A stretch of DNA of 64,000 bases from Flavobacteriales bacterium (lineage in GTDB: Bacteria; Bacteroidota; Bacteroidia; CAIKAF01), in the NCBI GenBank assembly GCA_025451235.1, contig JANWKT010000014.1:1-64000 (forward strand). Reading direction: 5' to 3'. The translations under genes and the position numbers were made by a program. The notes beneath the pieces are model-generated. The model was not told the origin of the DNA. It did not search any database and saw only the letters and a program-made list of their open reading frames with translations. Below are positions 63,526-64,000 of this stretch, piece by piece. Position 1 is the stretch's first letter. Each line of letters opens with the position of its first letter.

Positions 63526-64000
63526 ATGAAACTTTCACAGTTTAGATATAAAGAGCCGACAGAACTTATCGCACAGCAACCGGCAGCTGAAAGAGACAAA
63601 GCCCGCCTTATGGTGGTCAATCGCAAAACAGGTAAAATAGAACATAAAGTCTTTTCAGACATTATTAAATATTTTGACGACGGTGATGTAATGATCCTTA
63701 ACAATACCCGTGTTTTTCCTGCCCGCCTATATGGCAACAAGGAAAAAACAGGAGCAAAGATCGAAGTTTTCTTACTTCGTGAATTGGATCATGACAGCAA
63801 ACTCTGGGATGTATTGGTGGATCCGGCAAGAAAGATCAGGATCGGAAATAAATTATATTTTGGAGATAATGATATGTTAGTAGCCGAAGTAATCGACAAT
63901 ACTACTTCACGTGGTCGTACCCTTCGTTTTTTATATGATGGAGATGGAAATGATTTTCGTAAGCTATTGGATGAACTAGGTTATACACCCCTTCCTAAAT
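63526..64000 (+). CDS. queA: S-adenosylmethionine:tRNA ribosyltransferase-isomerase QueA (3' end outside window)
   Basis: The frame opens at ATG 63526 ([14 protein letters not shown]) and runs off the window after about 158 codons without a stop. [18 protein letters not shown] and [14 protein letters not shown] are diagnostic of QueA. The enzyme transfers the ribosyl moiety of SAM to preQ1-modified tRNA, giving epoxyqueuosine, the substrate of QueG encoded at 11649-12581. The gene has its own -7 box but is close enough to truB to be read through from it. Confidence 0.95.
   Translation, partial: MKLSQFRYKEPTELIAQQPAAERDKARLMVVNRKTGKIEHKVFSDIIKYFDDGDVMILNNTRVFPARLYGNKEKTGAKIEVFLLRELDHDSKLWDVLVDPARKIRIGNKLYFGDNDMLVAEVIDNTTSRGRTLRFLYDGDGNDFRKLLDELGYTPLPK

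Overview
The window is chromosomal DNA of a member of the Bacteroidota, most likely a Chitinophagales- or Sphingobacteriales-like lineage. Evidence: several large secreted proteins end in a type IX secretion (T9SS) C-terminal sorting domain; there is a PorP/SprF-type protein; promoter -7 boxes of the form TAnnTTTG precede several genes; and the clusters ruvB-queG and ftsX-DUF3098-uppP-truB-queA are typical of the phylum. No rRNA, tRNA or CRISPR array was seen.

Layout. 1-8230: the 3' part of a giant Ig-repeat surface protein and a convergent GEVED/glycine-rich secreted protein. 8312-13644: Crp/Fnr regulator, alkyltransferase-like protein, Mrp Fe-S ATPase, a small lipoprotein with a Kunitz domain, another lipoprotein, queG and ruvB. 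13988-18572: an ABC-2 exporter pair, then an ECF sigma factor, a membrane protein and a PorP/SprF protein. 18589-23305: a cyanophycin cassette, with isoaspartyl peptidase and cyanophycinase divergent from cyanophycin synthetase. 23332-30461: two proteins without assigned function and two tandem paralogous PKD/T9SS proteins.

30521-48169 is an integrated mobile element of about 17.6 kb inserted at the 3' end of mnmE (trmE). An 18-bp imperfect direct repeat marks both ends. A tyrosine recombinase, an excisionase-like HTH protein, a second HTH protein and a RepA-like ATPase lie at the mnmE end. The other end carries cargo that looks like defence: a KAP-type P-loop NTPase, a translationally coupled pair made of a proteasome-like Ntn-hydrolase and a DUF4365 (PD-(D/E)XK-like) protein, two tandem PIN-like proteins (one with a SEC-C-like zinc motif), and a coupled pair of two-TM proteins whose soluble parts resemble a histone fold. 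No relaxase or conjugation gene is visible. The Ntn-hydrolase/DUF4365 pair is the best candidate for an undescribed system.

48152-64000 returns to the core genome: mnmE, a secreted protein, sucD, rpe, sucC, dnaJ, grpE, a sensor kinase, an AsmA-like protein, ftsX, a DUF3098 protein, uppP, truB and the start of queA.

A non-coding theme runs through the window. At least three intergenic regions (13667-13899, 20425-20575, 52632-52810), and perhaps two more (32555-32622, 54833-54900), share conserved flanks of the type GCGGCATCC...ATATAGCGGA around completely different hairpins. They look like copies of one recurrent structured element.
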